Origin: Marinobacter algicola DG893
Lineage (GTDB): Bacteria; Pseudomonadota; Gammaproteobacteria; Pseudomonadales; Oleiphilaceae
Length of the DNA stretch: 59,909 bases
Assembly (NCBI RefSeq): GCF_000170835.1
Contig: NZ_ABCP01000021.1
Location: 1-59,909 of the forward strand
Reading direction: 5' to 3'
The position numbers were made by a program, and so were the translations under genes. Below are positions 1-9,779 of the stretch, piece after piece. How positions within the stretch are numbered: the first letter of the stretch is position 1; each line of letters opens with the position of its first letter. The notes under the pieces are model-generated. The model was not told the DNA's origin. It was given only the letters and a program-made list of their open reading frames with translations, and did not search any database.

Positions 1-10
1 ACACCCTCCG
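1..10 (-). promoter_or_regulatory. Shine-Dalgarno of a gene leaving the window
   Basis: On the minus strand these bases read as a GGAGGGTGT-like ribosome binding site directed off the left edge, 27 bases after the pilT stop. In related genomes pilU follows pilT, so this is probably the start of pilU, but no coding sequence of it is visible here. Confidence 0.4.
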
Positions 11-36
11 AACGTTTGCCGAGCCTTCTACAAAGT

Positions 37-1071
37 TTAGAAATTATCCGGCATTTTTGCCTTCATTCTCGCGGCTTCGCGGGAAATCAGGCCTTTCTTC
101 AAGAGTTTTTCCAGGCACTGGTCCAGGGTTGTCATACCCAGGGAGCCACCGGTCTGGATTGCCGAATACATCTGCGCAATCTTGTCCTCGCGAATCAGGT
201 TACGGATCGCCGAGGTGCCAATCATGATTTCGTGGGCCGCAATCCGGCCACCGCCCATCTTCTTCATCAGGGTCTGGGAGATAACCGCCTGTAACGACTC
301 TGACAACATCGAACGAACCATGGATTTCTCTTCCGCCGGGAACACGTCCACCACACGGTCGATGGTTTTTGCAGCCGAGGTGGTGTGCAGGGTGCCGAAC
401 ACCAGGTGGCCGGTTTCAGCCGCCGTCAGGGCCAGTCGTATGGTTTCCAGGTCCCGCAGCTCGCCGACCAGGATAATGTCCGGGTCTTCCCGCAGTGCGG
501 AGCGCAGGGCTTCGTTGAAGCCCAGGGTGTCACGGTGCACTTCGCGCTGGTTCAGCAGGCACTTCTTGGATTCGTGCACGAATTCGATGGGGTCCTCGAT
601 GGTGAGGATGTGCTCATAACGGCTGTCGTTGATGTAGTCGATCATCGCCGCCAGAGTGGTGGACTTACCGGAGCCCGTTGGGCCAGTCACCAGAACCAGG
701 CCACGTGGCACAGAGGCGATGTCCTTGAACACCTGCCCCATGCCCAGGTCTTCCATCGTCAGCACCTTTGACGGGATGGTACGGAAGACGGCGCCGGCGC
801 CGCGATTCTGGTTGAACGCGTTGACACGGAAACGGGCGACACCAGGCACTTCGAAGGAGAAGTCGGTCTCCAGGAACTCTTCATAGTCCTTGCGCTGCTT
901 GTCGTTCATGATGTCGTAGATCAGCCCATGGACTTCTTTGTGTTCCATCGGCGGAAGGTTGATGCGGCGAACATCGCCATCAACGCGGATCATCGGGGGA
1001 AGGCCGGCAGACAGGTGCAAGTCTGATGCGCCCTGTTTGGCCGAAAAGGCAAGCAGTTCAGTAATATCCAT
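37..1071 (-). CDS. pilT: Type IV pilus retraction ATPase PilT
   Basis: Hexameric cytoplasmic ATPase that depolymerises type IV pili and drives twitching motility. The 344-residue product has the usual PilT length. An N-terminal PAS-like domain (about 1-100) is followed by a RecA-like core with Walker A GPTGSGKST at 130-138, the Asp box around ILTIEDPIEF, Walker B-like region DPDIILVGELRD near 197-208, and the His box GTLHTTSAAKTIDR. The C-terminus carries an AIRNLIRE segment typical of PilT. It is transcribed away from yggS. A ribosome binding site for the next gene, probably pilU, is visible just beyond its stop. The start has a CGAGGACC-type SD. Confidence 0.97.
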   Translation of the reverse strand: MDITELLAFSAKQGASDLHLSAGLPPMIRVDGDVRRINLPPMEHKEVHGLIYDIMNDKQRKDYEEFLETDFSFEVPGVARFRVNAFNQNRGAGAVFRTIPSKVLTMEDLGMGQVFKDIASVPRGLVLVTGPTGSGKSTTLAAMIDYINDSRYEHILTIEDPIEFVHESKKCLLNQREVHRDTLGFNEALRSALREDPDIILVGELRDLETIRLALTAAETGHLVFGTLHTTSAAKTIDRVVDVFPAEEKSMVRSMLSESLQAVISQTLMKKMGGGRIAAHEIMIGTSAIRNLIREDKIAQMYSAIQTGGSLGMTTLDQCLEKLLKKGLISREAARMKAKMPDNF

Positions 1072-1216
1072 AGGGGTCCTCGGAAGGCTTTTTTCTTTTA
1101 TCCCGGTATGCGCCGGCTCCGGTCATTGGCACTGAACGGCTTCACTTGGCTTTTCAGTAACCTGCGGGTAACGTGTCAGCGTATCAGAGACTGACCGGAT
1201 TCGGCGGATTCGCACT

Positions 1217-1909
1217 ATGAGCAGCATAGCAGACAACATCGGGAGCGTAACCCGACGCATACAAAAAGCAACATTGAAGGCCGGCCGCAGCGCGGGTTCC
1301 GTGTATCTGCTGGCGGTCAGCAAGACGCGGCCGGCCGACGAGCTTCGCACGGCTTACAGCGCCGGCCAACGGGCGTTTGGTGAAAACTACGTTCAGGAAG
1401 CTCTGGACAAGATGGAGGAGCTAAAGGAACTGGACGCCATTGAATGGCACTTTATCGGCCCGATCCAGTCCAATAAGACCCGCCAGATCGCCGAGGCGTT
1501 CGCCTGGGCACACAGCGTTGACCGGCTCAAGATCGCACAGCGCCTGAACGATCAGCGCCCACCCACTCTCCCGCCGCTGAACATCTGTCTACAGGTGAAT
1601 ATCAACAATGAGGAGAGCAAGTCCGGTTGTGCCCTGGAGGAGCTCATCGACATGGCGGATGCCATCGAAGAGATGCCAAACCTCTCACTCAGGGGACTGA
1701 TGGCAATTCCGGACCCGGACCAGCCCGAGGCAGAGTTGCGCTCAAGCTTTCGCAAGTTGGCCAATGCGCTTAAACACATGCGCCAGGAGGCTTCTGGCTG
1801 TGGCCCGCTGGACACCCTCTCCATGGGCATGTCCGGCGACCTTGAGATGGCCATTGAGGAGGGAGCAACCTGGGTAAGAGTCGGTACCGCCCTGTTCGGG
1901 CCTCGGTAA
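1217..1909 (+). CDS. yggS: PLP homeostasis protein, YggS/PLPBP family
   Basis: A pyridoxal-phosphate-binding single-domain TIM-barrel protein with no known enzymatic activity, involved in vitamin B6 and amino acid homeostasis. The 230-residue sequence shows the PLP lysine at about K36 (LLAVSKTRP), GENYVQEALDK, WHFIGPIQSNK, LMAIPDPD and the C-terminal phosphate-binding stretch SMGMSGDLEMAIEEGATWVRVGTALFG. It heads the yggS-proC-yggT operon, a conserved arrangement. A small hairpin (stem 1913-1918 with 1922-1927) follows the stop. The SD is weak, and the start is chosen as the ATG giving the normal family N-terminus. Confidence 0.95.
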   Translation: MSSIADNIGSVTRRIQKATLKAGRSAGSVYLLAVSKTRPADELRTAYSAGQRAFGENYVQEALDKMEELKELDAIEWHFIGPIQSNKTRQIAEAFAWAHSVDRLKIAQRLNDQRPPTLPPLNICLQVNINNEESKSGCALEELIDMADAIEEMPNLSLRGLMAIPDPDQPEAELRSSFRKLANALKHMRQEASGCGPLDTLSMGMSGDLEMAIEEGATWVRVGTALFGPR

Positions 1910-1992
1910 CCGGAGGCTGACAGCCTCAGATCCTGTTATCATCAGCGGCATACTGACAATTGACCACTACTGATCCAAACGTGGAGTGAACC

Positions 1993-2826
1993 TTGAGCAC
2001 ATCACCAACGATTTCGTTTATCGGTGCCGGCAACATGGCCAGCGCCATCATCGGTGGCATGCTGGACAGCGGCTTCAAGGCCGCCAACATCTGGGTCAGC
2101 GCCCCTGATGACAACCATCTTCAATCCATCCGCAAGCAATTTGGTGTCAGTGTCACTACCGATAACCGTTACTGCGCCGAGCAGGCGGACATGGTGGTTC
2201 TGGCGGTAAAACCACAGGTGATGGCAAGCGTCTGTTCCGATATCGCTCCGGTGGTACAGAATACCCGCCCGCTGATGGTGTCCATCGCCGCCGGGCTGGA
2301 AGCCTCCACCCTGGACGAGTGGCTTGGCGGCGGCTTGCCCCTGGTACGCGTGATGCCTAACACGCCGTCGTTGGTCGGCAAAGGGGCTGCGGGCCTCTAC
2401 GCCAACGATCAGGTCAAGGAAAAACAGAAGGCCATGGTGGAGTCGGTGTTCAACAGCATTGGCTCCGCCCTCTGGGTGGACGACGAATCCCTCCTGCACG
2501 CGGTGACTGCGCTTTCTGGCAGTGGTCCGGCCTATTTCTTCCTGATGCTGGAAGCACTGGAAGAGGCGGCCACCGATGCGGGCATTGCCGGTGAAACCGC
2601 ACGGGCGCTGGCAATCCAGACCATGGCTGGCGCTGCTGAAATGGCAGGACGCAGTGAACACGACCCTGGCCAACTCAAACGCAATGTCATGTCTCCCGGT
2701 GGCACCACGGAACAGGCCATCCAGGCCTTTGAAGAAGGCGGCATGAGGGATCTGGTCAAAAAGGCCTACTCTGCCGCTTACAAGCGCTCCGGGGAAATGG
2801 CCAAAGAACTTGCCAATAAACAGTAA
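1993..2826 (+). CDS. proC: Pyrroline-5-carboxylate reductase
   Basis: Catalyses the last step of proline synthesis, NAD(P)H-dependent reduction of 1-pyrroline-5-carboxylate. The 277-residue protein begins with the Rossmann motif FIGAGNMASAIIGGM, has VVLAVKPQ, MPNTPSLVGKGAAGLYA, and the family signature ALSGSGPAYFFLMLEAL followed by MSPGGTTEQAI near the C-terminus. The chosen start is TTG at 1993, preceded by GGAGTGAACC, and puts the GxGxxG motif at the usual distance. It sits 83 bases after yggS, and the two probably form one transcript. Confidence 0.96.
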   Translation: MSTSPTISFIGAGNMASAIIGGMLDSGFKAANIWVSAPDDNHLQSIRKQFGVSVTTDNRYCAEQADMVVLAVKPQVMASVCSDIAPVVQNTRPLMVSIAAGLEASTLDEWLGGGLPLVRVMPNTPSLVGKGAAGLYANDQVKEKQKAMVESVFNSIGSALWVDDESLLHAVTALSGSGPAYFFLMLEALEEAATDAGIAGETARALAIQTMAGAAEMAGRSEHDPGQLKRNVMSPGGTTEQAIQAFEEGGMRDLVKKAYSAAYKRSGEMAKELANKQ

Positions 2827-2849
2827 CCGATAACGGGAGACACGGCTTC

Positions 2850-3431
2850 ATGCTGGCTGACATTCTGATCACCATTCTGCTCATTGCCTCGACGTTCTAC
2901 CTGACGATCGTGCTGCTGCGCTTCCTGCTGCAACTGGCCAGGGCGGACTTCTACAACCCGATCTCGCAATTTGTGGTGAAAGCCACCAATCCGCTGCTGC
3001 GCCCGCTTCGCCGCTTTATTCCCGGCTGGGGCGGCATCGACGGCGCAGCTCTGGTGCTGGCGGTCATCATCCAGGCGATCACCTTCTTCCTCATTCTTGT
3101 TGCCCTGAACAGCAGCATACCGGCGATCAACCCTCTCACCCTGCTCAGCTGGGCTATCCTTAACGTTCTTGATCTTATCGTTAAGATCTACTTCTGGTCC
3201 GTCATTGCCGTCGTGGTCGTCAGCTGGATTGCACCACAAAGCGGCCACCCTGCTATTCAGCTGGTTGCGCAGATTACCGAGCCCGTGATGCGCCCCGTAC
3301 GCAATGTGATGCCGTCTATGGGCGGACTGGATCTGTCCCCGATTATCGTGTTCCTGATCCTCAATGTGATTTCAGTGGTGATCGACCACATGAAAGTGGC
3401 CGCCGGCATGGGATCCATCGTCGGAATGTAG
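2850..3431 (+). CDS. yggT: YggT family integral membrane protein
   Basis: 193-residue inner membrane protein made of two tandem YGGT repeats, each with a paired hydrophobic segment (about 1-25 with 65-90, and 100-130 with 160-190) and the short motif NPLLRPLRRFIPGWGGIDGAAL or its second copy EPVMRPVRNVMPSMGGLDLSPI. YggT proteins are linked to osmotic or division-related functions in some bacteria, but the molecular role is unsettled. It is the third gene of the yggS-proC-yggT set, 23 bases after proC, with an SD of GGGAGA. The intrinsic terminator at 3487-3524 ends the operon. Confidence 0.93.
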   Translation: MLADILITILLIASTFYLTIVLLRFLLQLARADFYNPISQFVVKATNPLLRPLRRFIPGWGGIDGAALVLAVIIQAITFFLILVALNSSIPAINPLTLLSWAILNVLDLIVKIYFWSVIAVVVVSWIAPQSGHPAIQLVAQITEPVMRPVRNVMPSMGGLDLSPIIVFLILNVISVVIDHMKVAAGMGSIVGM

Positions 3432-3486
3432 ACCACCTCTCAAAAACACATTCCGTTACATATCCCGACAATAAACAACGCTCTCC

Positions 3487-3524
3487 TGCAGCTGGTTCAT
3501 CTGCCTGAATCAGCTGCATTTTTT
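3487..3524 (+). terminator. Rho-independent terminator of the yggS operon
   Basis: Long stem TGCAGCTG(G)TTCA pairs with TGAA(T)CAGCTGCA around a 6-base loop, followed directly by six T residues. It lies 55 bases after the yggT stop and 150 bases before the next gene. Confidence 0.85.
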
Positions 3525-3674
3525 GCTTCACACACGTCGCCCTGCTATACAGACCCGTAATCGCCGCCGCAGATTTGCCGCGCCAATGCGGTAACATTAG
3601 CTATATTTTCGGCACAATTTTGCCCAACCCAGATCCAACGCAGTCGCCCGGAAGTCGCGCAGAAGGATGGTCCG

Positions 3675-5639
3675 ATGAACAAGCAAGGAACCCTGTCGCA
3701 GCAGGTAGAGGCCTACCACGGCTGGAAAAAAGAACTGATCAGGCAGATCGGTCGCTACCGTCTGTGGCTGCAGGACAACAATCTGTTTTCAGACGATGTC
3801 AGCAACCGTATTCGTCATGGCCTTGAACTGCTGATCGAAGACGAACTCACCATTGCCTTCGTGGGTGAGTATTCCCGTGGCAAGACGGAACTGATCAACG
3901 CCCTCTTCTTCTCAGAATACGGCCAGCGCATGCTGCCATCCCAGGCGGGCCGCACCACCATGTGCCCGACCGAGCTGTTCTTCGATCGCACATCAAACAG
4001 CAACTACCTTCTGCTGCTCCCGATCGAAACCAGGACCGGCGAGCTTTCCCTGCAGCAACTGCGCAAACAGCCCGAGCGCTGGGTCAAACACGATCTGGAT
4101 GAGCGTGACCCGGAAATCATGCGGGAAGTATTGGCGGAAGTGGCTCGCGTAAAAAGCGTCACTCCGCAGGAAGCCCGCAAGCTGGGTTTCGACGAGGACA
4201 TGCTGGAGCATGACCGCAACAAGCCGGGCAATGTCGTGGTGCCAGCCTGGCGCAACGCCCAGATCAGCATCCGCCACCCGCTGTTTGAACGCGGCCTGCG
4301 CATACTGGACACCCCGGGCCTCAACGCTCTCGGCTCGGAGCCGGAACTGACCATCAGCATGTTGCCCCGCGCCCACGCCATCATCTTCCTGTTGAGTGCC
4401 GATACCGGCGTCACCGCCAGTGACATGACAATCTGGAAGGATCACATTGATACCGAGCACGCCGACCACCGCGCCGGGCGATTCGCTGTGCTCAACAAGA
4501 TTGACGTGCTCTGGGACGATCTCCAGGGCGAGAAGCACACCCAGGAAGCCATTGACCGGGTGCGTGGCTACACCGCCGACCATCTTGGCATGCGCCAGAA
4601 CGACGTGATTCCACTGTCCGCCAAGCAAGGCCTGCTGGCCCGGGTCAAGGGCAACGAAGAACTGCTTGAACGTTCAAACCTCGCTCAACTGGAACAGTTG
4701 ATCATCCAACGCATCCTGATGCACAAGGAACAGCTGATCACACAGAGCCTGATCAACGACCTGCTGGGCATGCTGCAGAACAGCCAGGCTGCCATGCAAA
4801 ACCGACTGGACGCGCTGGAAGAAGAGCTGCAAGCCTGTTCCGGCGTGACCATGGACAAGGATGCACTGCGGCGCCTGGCGGACCGCGCCCAGCGGGACTA
4901 CGACTTCTACTACAAGAAGCTGATCACGCTCCGGTCCAGCCGCCGGCTGATGGACTCCCAGGGCGAGATGCTCAAGGGACTGGTCAGCGAGGACCGCTTT
5001 GAATCCCATGCCGAGCAAATACGCCAGAAGATGTCGAAGAGCTGGACTACAGCCGGCATGAACCACAGCATGGATCATTTCTTCGAACTGCTGGAAAACG
5101 ACCTGACCAACCTTCTCAGCGAAGGGCGGCTGGCCGAAAAAATGGTGGGCGCCATCTACCGCCGCTACAACGAAGACACCCGGGCCCGTCACCTGGAGCC
5201 GATTCCATTGCGGGCAGGTCGTCACGTTATTGCCATCCGCGAACTGCGCAAGAAGGCAAAACGCTTCCGCATCAGCCCCAAAAATCTGTTGACGGAGCAG
5301 TCGCTGCTGGTCAGGCGTTTCTTCAACGTCATGGTGGGCGAAGCCCGGACACTGCATCTGCGCGTGCGGGCCGATGTCGAGCGCTGGCCGTCGGAAGCAC
5401 TGTTGCCAATCATGCAATACTCGATGGAACAGAAGCAGTTGCTGGAGCACCAGATCCGGCGCCTACGGGACATGGTCCGCAGCGACCGCGACAGCCGGGC
5501 CGAACGCGAACGACTGCAGAACACCATCAGCGATCTGACGCGCCAGCTTGAACTGGCTGACGCCATGCAGCGGCAAATCCGTAAACCGGCACCCACCCTG
5601 ATCCAGCAAAAGGTGGTCAACATTTCCGGCGCGGTCTGA
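3675..5639 (+). CDS. Bacterial dynamin-like GTPase
   Basis: 654-residue predicted large GTPase. The G1 loop is GEYSRGKT (about 64-71), preceded by a helical lead-in. Other elements are the switch region with GRTTMCPTELFF, G3 LDTPGLN near 212, G4 LNKID near 273, and a long helical C-terminal half with coiled-coil character (e.g. the RLDALEEELQA and RAERERLQNTISDLTRQLELA segments). No transmembrane segment is evident. Bacterial dynamin-like proteins remodel or protect membranes; the role here is unknown. SD AAGGA precedes the ATG by 7 bases. It stands alone between the yggT terminator and metX, a place where Pseudomonas, as I recall, has no such gene. A perfect 12-bp hairpin spans its stop codon. 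Confidence 0.85.
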   Translation: MNKQGTLSQQVEAYHGWKKELIRQIGRYRLWLQDNNLFSDDVSNRIRHGLELLIEDELTIAFVGEYSRGKTELINALFFSEYGQRMLPSQAGRTTMCPTELFFDRTSNSNYLLLLPIETRTGELSLQQLRKQPERWVKHDLDERDPEIMREVLAEVARVKSVTPQEARKLGFDEDMLEHDRNKPGNVVVPAWRNAQISIRHPLFERGLRILDTPGLNALGSEPELTISMLPRAHAIIFLLSADTGVTASDMTIWKDHIDTEHADHRAGRFAVLNKIDVLWDDLQGEKHTQEAIDRVRGYTADHLGMRQNDVIPLSAKQGLLARVKGNEELLERSNLAQLEQLIIQRILMHKEQLITQSLINDLLGMLQNSQAAMQNRLDALEEELQACSGVTMDKDALRRLADRAQRDYDFYYKKLITLRSSRRLMDSQGEMLKGLVSEDRFESHAEQIRQKMSKSWTTAGMNHSMDHFFELLENDLTNLLSEGRLAEKMVGAIYRRYNEDTRARHLEPIPLRAGRHVIAIRELRKKAKRFRISPKNLLTEQSLLVRRFFNVMVGEARTLHLRVRADVERWPSEALLPIMQYSMEQKQLLEHQIRRLRDMVRSDRDSRAERERLQNTISDLTRQLELADAMQRQIRKPAPTLIQQKVVNISGAV

Positions 5640-5654
5640 CCAGCGCCGGAAATG
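5621..5654. repeat. 12-bp inverted repeat across a stop codon
   Basis: CATTTCCGGCGC and its exact complement flank a 10-base loop that contains the stop codon of the dynamin-like gene. No T-tract follows on either strand, so it is not a classical intrinsic terminator. It could slow exonucleases or act with Rho. Confidence 0.7.
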
Positions 5655-5808
5655 GCGGTTGCAGCCATGCAGGCCGGCCTTTAAACTGCTTGGCTGGCAA
5701 TCGCCTGGCCATATCAGATAGGCCTGCACTCACACGCAGGTTTCCGCCCGGCCATTGCCTGAAACGTCTTCCAGATAATACGGACTGAATCAGGAACCTG
5801 TCGCGCCA

Positions 5809-6957
5809 ATGCCCGATCCCTTGCCAACGGATTCTGTCGGGATAGTCACCCCACAGACACTGCACTTCGATACACCGATCACGCTCGCCTGCAGTCAGAC
5901 GCTGGAGAGTTACGACCTGGTGATTGAGACTTACGGCAAGCTGAATGCGGATGCCACCAACGCGGTATTGATCTGTCACGCCCTCAGCGGCCACCACCAT
6001 GCCGCCGGCTATCACAGCAAGGAAGATCGTAAACCGGGCTGGTGGGACAGCTGCATTGGGCCCGGCAAGCCCATCGATACCAACCGGTTTTTTGTCGTCA
6101 GCCTGAACAATCTGGGCGGCTGCCATGGCAGCACCGGGCCCGGCAGCATCAACCCGAAGACCGGCCAACCCTACGGTCCCGATTTCCCGGTAATTACGGT
6201 ACGCGACTGGGTCCACAGTCAGGCGTTGCTGGCCGACCGGCTCGGCATCGAATGTTGGGCCGCTGTGGTGGGAGGCTCACTCGGTGGAATGCAGGCGCTG
6301 CAATGGAGCCTCGACTACCCGGACCGTTTGCGGCACGCCGTAACCATTGCCTCCACCCCACGCCTGAGTGCCCAGAACATTGCCTTCAATGAGGTGGCGC
6401 GGCAGGCGATTACGTCTGACCGTGAGTTCCATGACGGCCGCTACTATGAGCACGACACGTTGCCGCGCCGGGGCCTGATGCTGGCACGCATGGTGGGCCA
6501 TATTACCTATCTGTCCGACGCCTCCATGGGCGAGAAATTCGGCCGCGAACTGCGTGACCAGGCCTACAAGTTCGGCTACGACGCAGAGTTTCAGGTGGAG
6601 AGCTACCTGCGCTATCAGGGTGAACGCTTCTCGGAGTCATTCGACGCCAATACCTACCTGCTGATGACCAAGGCCCTGGATTACTTTGACCCGGCCTACG
6701 AGCACGACAATGATCTGGCAAAAGCCCTGCTCCGTGCGCGCTGCGAATTCCTTGTTGTGTCGTTCAGCACCGACTGGCGATTTACCCCCGCTCGGTCCGA
6801 GGAATTGGTGAATGCCATGATCGCGGCCCGCCGCAAAGTCAGCTATGCCGAGATCGACGCGCCCTGGGGGCACGACGCCTTCCTGATTCCAACACCACGC
6901 TACACCGCCATCTTCCATTCCTACATGGACCGGGTCGCACGGGAGGTAGGCGCATGA
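5809..6957 (+). CDS. metX: Homoserine O-acyltransferase (MetX)
   Basis: Activates homoserine for methionine synthesis by O-acylation. MetX proteins use acetyl-CoA or, in pseudomonad relatives, succinyl-CoA, and the sequence alone does not let me decide the donor safely. 382-residue alpha/beta hydrolase fold with nucleophile Ser157 in [14 protein letters not shown], the aspartate in FSTDWRFTP near 321 and the histidine in WGHDAFL near 354. First gene of an overlapping operon; it shares 4 bases with metW, its regular partner in proteobacteria. The upstream 169 bases carry no other gene. SD is AGGAACC, spaced a little long. Confidence 0.95.
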   Translation: MPDPLPTDSVGIVTPQTLHFDTPITLACSQTLESYDLVIETYGKLNADATNAVLICHALSGHHHAAGYHSKEDRKPGWWDSCIGPGKPIDTNRFFVVSLNNLGGCHGSTGPGSINPKTGQPYGPDFPVITVRDWVHSQALLADRLGIECWAAVVGGSLGGMQALQWSLDYPDRLRHAVTIASTPRLSAQNIAFNEVARQAITSDREFHDGRYYEHDTLPRRGLMLARMVGHITYLSDASMGEKFGRELRDQAYKFGYDAEFQVESYLRYQGERFSESFDANTYLLMTKALDYFDPAYEHDNDLAKALLRARCEFLVVSFSTDWRFTPARSEELVNAMIAARRKVSYAEIDAPWGHDAFLIPTPRYTAIFHSYMDRVAREVGA

Positions 6958-7556
6958 GAGCGGACCTGAAAATCATCGAACAATGGATCAGCGCTGGCAG
7001 CCATGTACTGGATCTGGGCTGCGGCGACGGCACCCTGCTGGACTATCTGCAGCGGGAAAAACAGGCCACGGGCTTTGGCCTGGAGATCAATCCGGACCAT
7101 ATCACCACCTGCATGGGTCGCGGGGTGTCCGTCATAGAGCAGAACCTGGACACCCAGGGCCTGGGAAACTTCGAAGATCACTCCTTCGATACCGTGCTGA
7201 TGACGCAGGCCCTGCAGGCGGTTCGGCGCCCGGATATGGTCCTCGACGAGATGCTTCGGGTGGGCCGCGAGGGCATCGTCACCTTCCCCAATTTCGCTTA
7301 CTGGCGATTGCGCTGGTATCTGATGCGTCGGGGTCGTATGCCTGAATCGGAAACGCTACCGTATAAATGGTACAACACCCCCAACATCCACCTGTGCACC
7401 TTCAATGATTTTGAAGCCCTCTGCTACCGCAAGGACTTCCGGATACTGAACCGCACGGTGGTGGATGGTGAGCACCAGGATCGTTGGCTCAGCCGTCTTT
7501 GGCCTAATATGTTGGGGCAGATCGCCATTTACCGGATAACCCGGGAGGAATCATGA
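6954..7556 (+). CDS. metW: Methionine biosynthesis protein MetW
   Basis: 200-residue class I SAM-methyltransferase-fold protein with motif [16 protein letters not shown] near residue 20 and [23 protein letters not shown] in the middle, typical of MetW. It works with MetX in homoserine activation; its own catalytic activity is not firmly known. The ATG overlaps the end of metX by 4 bases, which implies translational coupling. Confidence 0.95.
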   Translation: MRADLKIIEQWISAGSHVLDLGCGDGTLLDYLQREKQATGFGLEINPDHITTCMGRGVSVIEQNLDTQGLGNFEDHSFDTVLMTQALQAVRRPDMVLDEMLRVGREGIVTFPNFAYWRLRWYLMRRGRMPESETLPYKWYNTPNIHLCTFNDFEALCYRKDFRILNRTVVDGEHQDRWLSRLWPNMLGQIAIYRITREES

Positions 7557-8011
7557 CCACACATCGTCACAATCACTGGCAGGCGTTGTTGTCACTCGCG
7601 TGCCTGGTCCTGCTGTTCACCAGCCAGAGCCAGGCTGATTCGAAGGATTTTGGTGAATTCGAGGTACACTGGAGCGTTTTCCCAAGCACCTTCCTGGCCC
7701 CTGACATTGCCCGCGAGAACAACCTCAATCGCAGCCGCGGCATCGGTATCGTCAACATATCCATCATGAGGGAAACCGAAGATGGCGGCCTGGAGCCGGT
7801 ATCAGGCCAGGTGGAAGGCAAGGTCATGAACGATATCCAGCAGGCCCGGTTCCTGGCGTTTCGGCGCATCCAGGAAGGCAACGCGGTCTATTTCATTGCC
7901 GAATACCAGTACAGCAACGCCGAGTTGATGACCTTCCAGATCACCACCCGTCCCGCGGGTGCCAGACAGGATCTGCCCATCCGTTTCACCCACACACTGT
8001 TTAACGACTAA
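7553..8011 (+). CDS. Secreted DUF4426 protein
   Basis: 152 residues with an N-terminal signal peptide (hydrophobic core [11 protein letters not shown], probable cleavage after SQA near residue 29) and a compact beta-rich periplasmic domain that includes [18 protein letters not shown] and ending FTHTLFND. I recognise the family as DUF4426, commonly encoded beside metW and rdgB in gammaproteobacteria; function unknown. It overlaps metW by 4 bases, and its TAA stop shares one base with the rdgB ATG. Confidence 0.85.
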   Translation: MTTHRHNHWQALLSLACLVLLFTSQSQADSKDFGEFEVHWSVFPSTFLAPDIARENNLNRSRGIGIVNISIMRETEDGGLEPVSGQVEGKVMNDIQQARFLAFRRIQEGNAVYFIAEYQYSNAELMTFQITTRPAGARQDLPIRFTHTLFND

Positions 8012-8622
8012 TGACTCACGCCACCGACAGATTGGTTATCGCCAGCAACAACCAGGGCAAGATCGCCGAGCTTGCAGACTTGCTCGCGCCCCTCGGGCTG
8101 ACCCCTGTAGCACAGGGTGAATTAGGCGTTGGCGAGGCGGAGGAGCCAGCGGTCACCTTCGTGGAGAACGCCATCCTCAAGGCGCGCCATGCCGCGCGCA
8201 TAACCGGATTGCCGTCCCTTGCAGATGACTCCGGCCTGGCGGTTGATGCCCTTGGCGGGGCACCCGGCGTCCGTTCGGCCCGTTACGCCGGCGACACGGC
8301 CAGCGACGCAGACAACGTCCAGGCACTGCTCGACGCGCTGAAAGACGTTCCCCAGGCCCGGCGCACGGCCCAGTTCCACTGCGTACTGGTCTACCTGCGC
8401 CATGCAGATGACCCCACGCCCGTGATCTGTCATGGCCGCTGGCCAGGAAGCATCCTTTCAGAGCCCCGGGGTGAGGGTGGTTTCGGGTACGATCCGGTGT
8501 TCCTGGTACCGGAAACCGGCACCAGCGCCGCCGAACTGCCCCGCGCTGAAAAAGGCCGCATCAGCCACCGTGGGCGGGCACTGGCGCTGCTTCTGGACCA
8601 GCTGAGGGAATCGCCGGGGTGA
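8011..8622 (+). CDS. rdgB: XTP/dITP pyrophosphatase RdgB
   Basis: House-cleaning NTPase that hydrolyses deaminated purine nucleotides (dITP, XTP) to monophosphates so they are not built into DNA. 203 residues with the HAM1-family motifs [12 protein letters not shown] at the N-terminus, [38 protein letters not shown], and GFGYDPVF. It overlaps its neighbours by 1 base upstream and 4 bases downstream. Confidence 0.96.
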   Translation: MTHATDRLVIASNNQGKIAELADLLAPLGLTPVAQGELGVGEAEEPAVTFVENAILKARHAARITGLPSLADDSGLAVDALGGAPGVRSARYAGDTASDADNVQALLDALKDVPQARRTAQFHCVLVYLRHADDPTPVICHGRWPGSILSEPRGEGGFGYDPVFLVPETGTSAAELPRAEKGRISHRGRALALLLDQLRESPG

Positions 8623-9779
8623 CCATGCTTCCGCCGGACGACACAGCGGTGAGCGCCCTGCCCCCGCTAAGCCTGTATGTTCACGTACCCTGGTGCGTGA
8701 AGAAATGCCCTTACTGCGACTTCAATTCCCACGCACTGACCGGCGACATTCCCGAGAACGGCTATCTTGATGCCATTATGGAGGACCTTTCCGGCGACCT
8801 CGCGTTCATCCAGGGGCGCCCCATCCAAACCGTCTTCATCGGCGGCGGCACACCTTCGTTAATGTCGCCAGACTTCTACAACACACTGTTCGACCGGTTG
8901 CGCACTCACCTGTCGTTCACTGACGACGCCGAGATCACGCTGGAGGCCAACCCGGGCACCGTGGAACAGGCCCGCTTTAACGGCTTCCGTGGCGCCGGTA
9001 TAAACCGGCTTTCACTGGGCATCCAGAGTTTCAACCCGCTGCGATTGAAAGCACTGGGACGCATCCACGATGACAAGTCGGCCCACCGGGCCATCGAGGC
9101 TGCCCGCAATGCCGGCTTTGACAACTTCAATCTGGACCTGATGCATGGCTTGCCGGACCAGACACCGGCAGACGCCCTGGATGACCTGCAGGCGGCCATG
9201 TCGTGGCAGCCCCCGCACTTGTCCTGGTACCAGCTGACCCTGGAGCCCAACACTGAGTTTTACAGCCGGCCACCCCAACTGCCCGACGACGACCACCTCT
9301 GGGAGATCTATAGCCAGGGTGCCGACTACCTGCATCAGCAGGGGTTTACGGACTACGAAGTATCAGCCTGGAGCCGGCCCGGAATGGCGTCCCGCCACAA
9401 CCTGAATTACTGGATGTTTGGAGATTACCTGGCGCTCGGCGCTGGTGCCCACGGCAAGATCACCTTCCGCAACGGCGACATCCGGCGTTTCTGGAAAACC
9501 CGGCAACCCGATGCCTATATGAACCGCATCGGCAGCCGCACCGCCGGCAGCCAAATGGTCGAGCTGGAAGAACGGCCACTGGAGTTTCTGATGAACGCCT
9601 TGAGGCTAACGTCCGGTGTGCCGGAAAACCTGTTCACAGAGCGTACAGGTTTACCGTTGAGCAGAGTTGCGGTAAAACTTGAGGAATTGAGAAAGGAAAA
9701 CATGCTGGAACCGGGACGGATACAGACCACGGAACTCGGACAGCGTTACCTGAACAGTCTGCTGGAGCGCTTCCTCTGA
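8619..9779 (+). CDS. hemW: Radical SAM haem chaperone HemW
   Basis: 386-residue radical SAM protein of the HemN/HemW group, thought to deliver haem rather than act as coproporphyrinogen oxidase. The 4Fe-4S cysteines are C26, C30 and C33 in [11 protein letters not shown]. They are followed by the GGGTPS SAM-binding loop, [19 protein letters not shown] and the HemN C-terminal domain. The length matches HemW (about 380) rather than the longer HemN (about 460). The GTG start overlaps rdgB by 4 bases; an ATG lies two codons later. Confidence 0.94.
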   Translation: MTMLPPDDTAVSALPPLSLYVHVPWCVKKCPYCDFNSHALTGDIPENGYLDAIMEDLSGDLAFIQGRPIQTVFIGGGTPSLMSPDFYNTLFDRLRTHLSFTDDAEITLEANPGTVEQARFNGFRGAGINRLSLGIQSFNPLRLKALGRIHDDKSAHRAIEAARNAGFDNFNLDLMHGLPDQTPADALDDLQAAMSWQPPHLSWYQLTLEPNTEFYSRPPQLPDDDHLWEIYSQGADYLHQQGFTDYEVSAWSRPGMASRHNLNYWMFGDYLALGAGAHGKITFRNGDIRRFWKTRQPDAYMNRIGSRTAGSQMVELEERPLEFLMNALRLTSGVPENLFTERTGLPLSRVAVKLEELRKENMLEPGRIQTTELGQRYLNSLLERFL

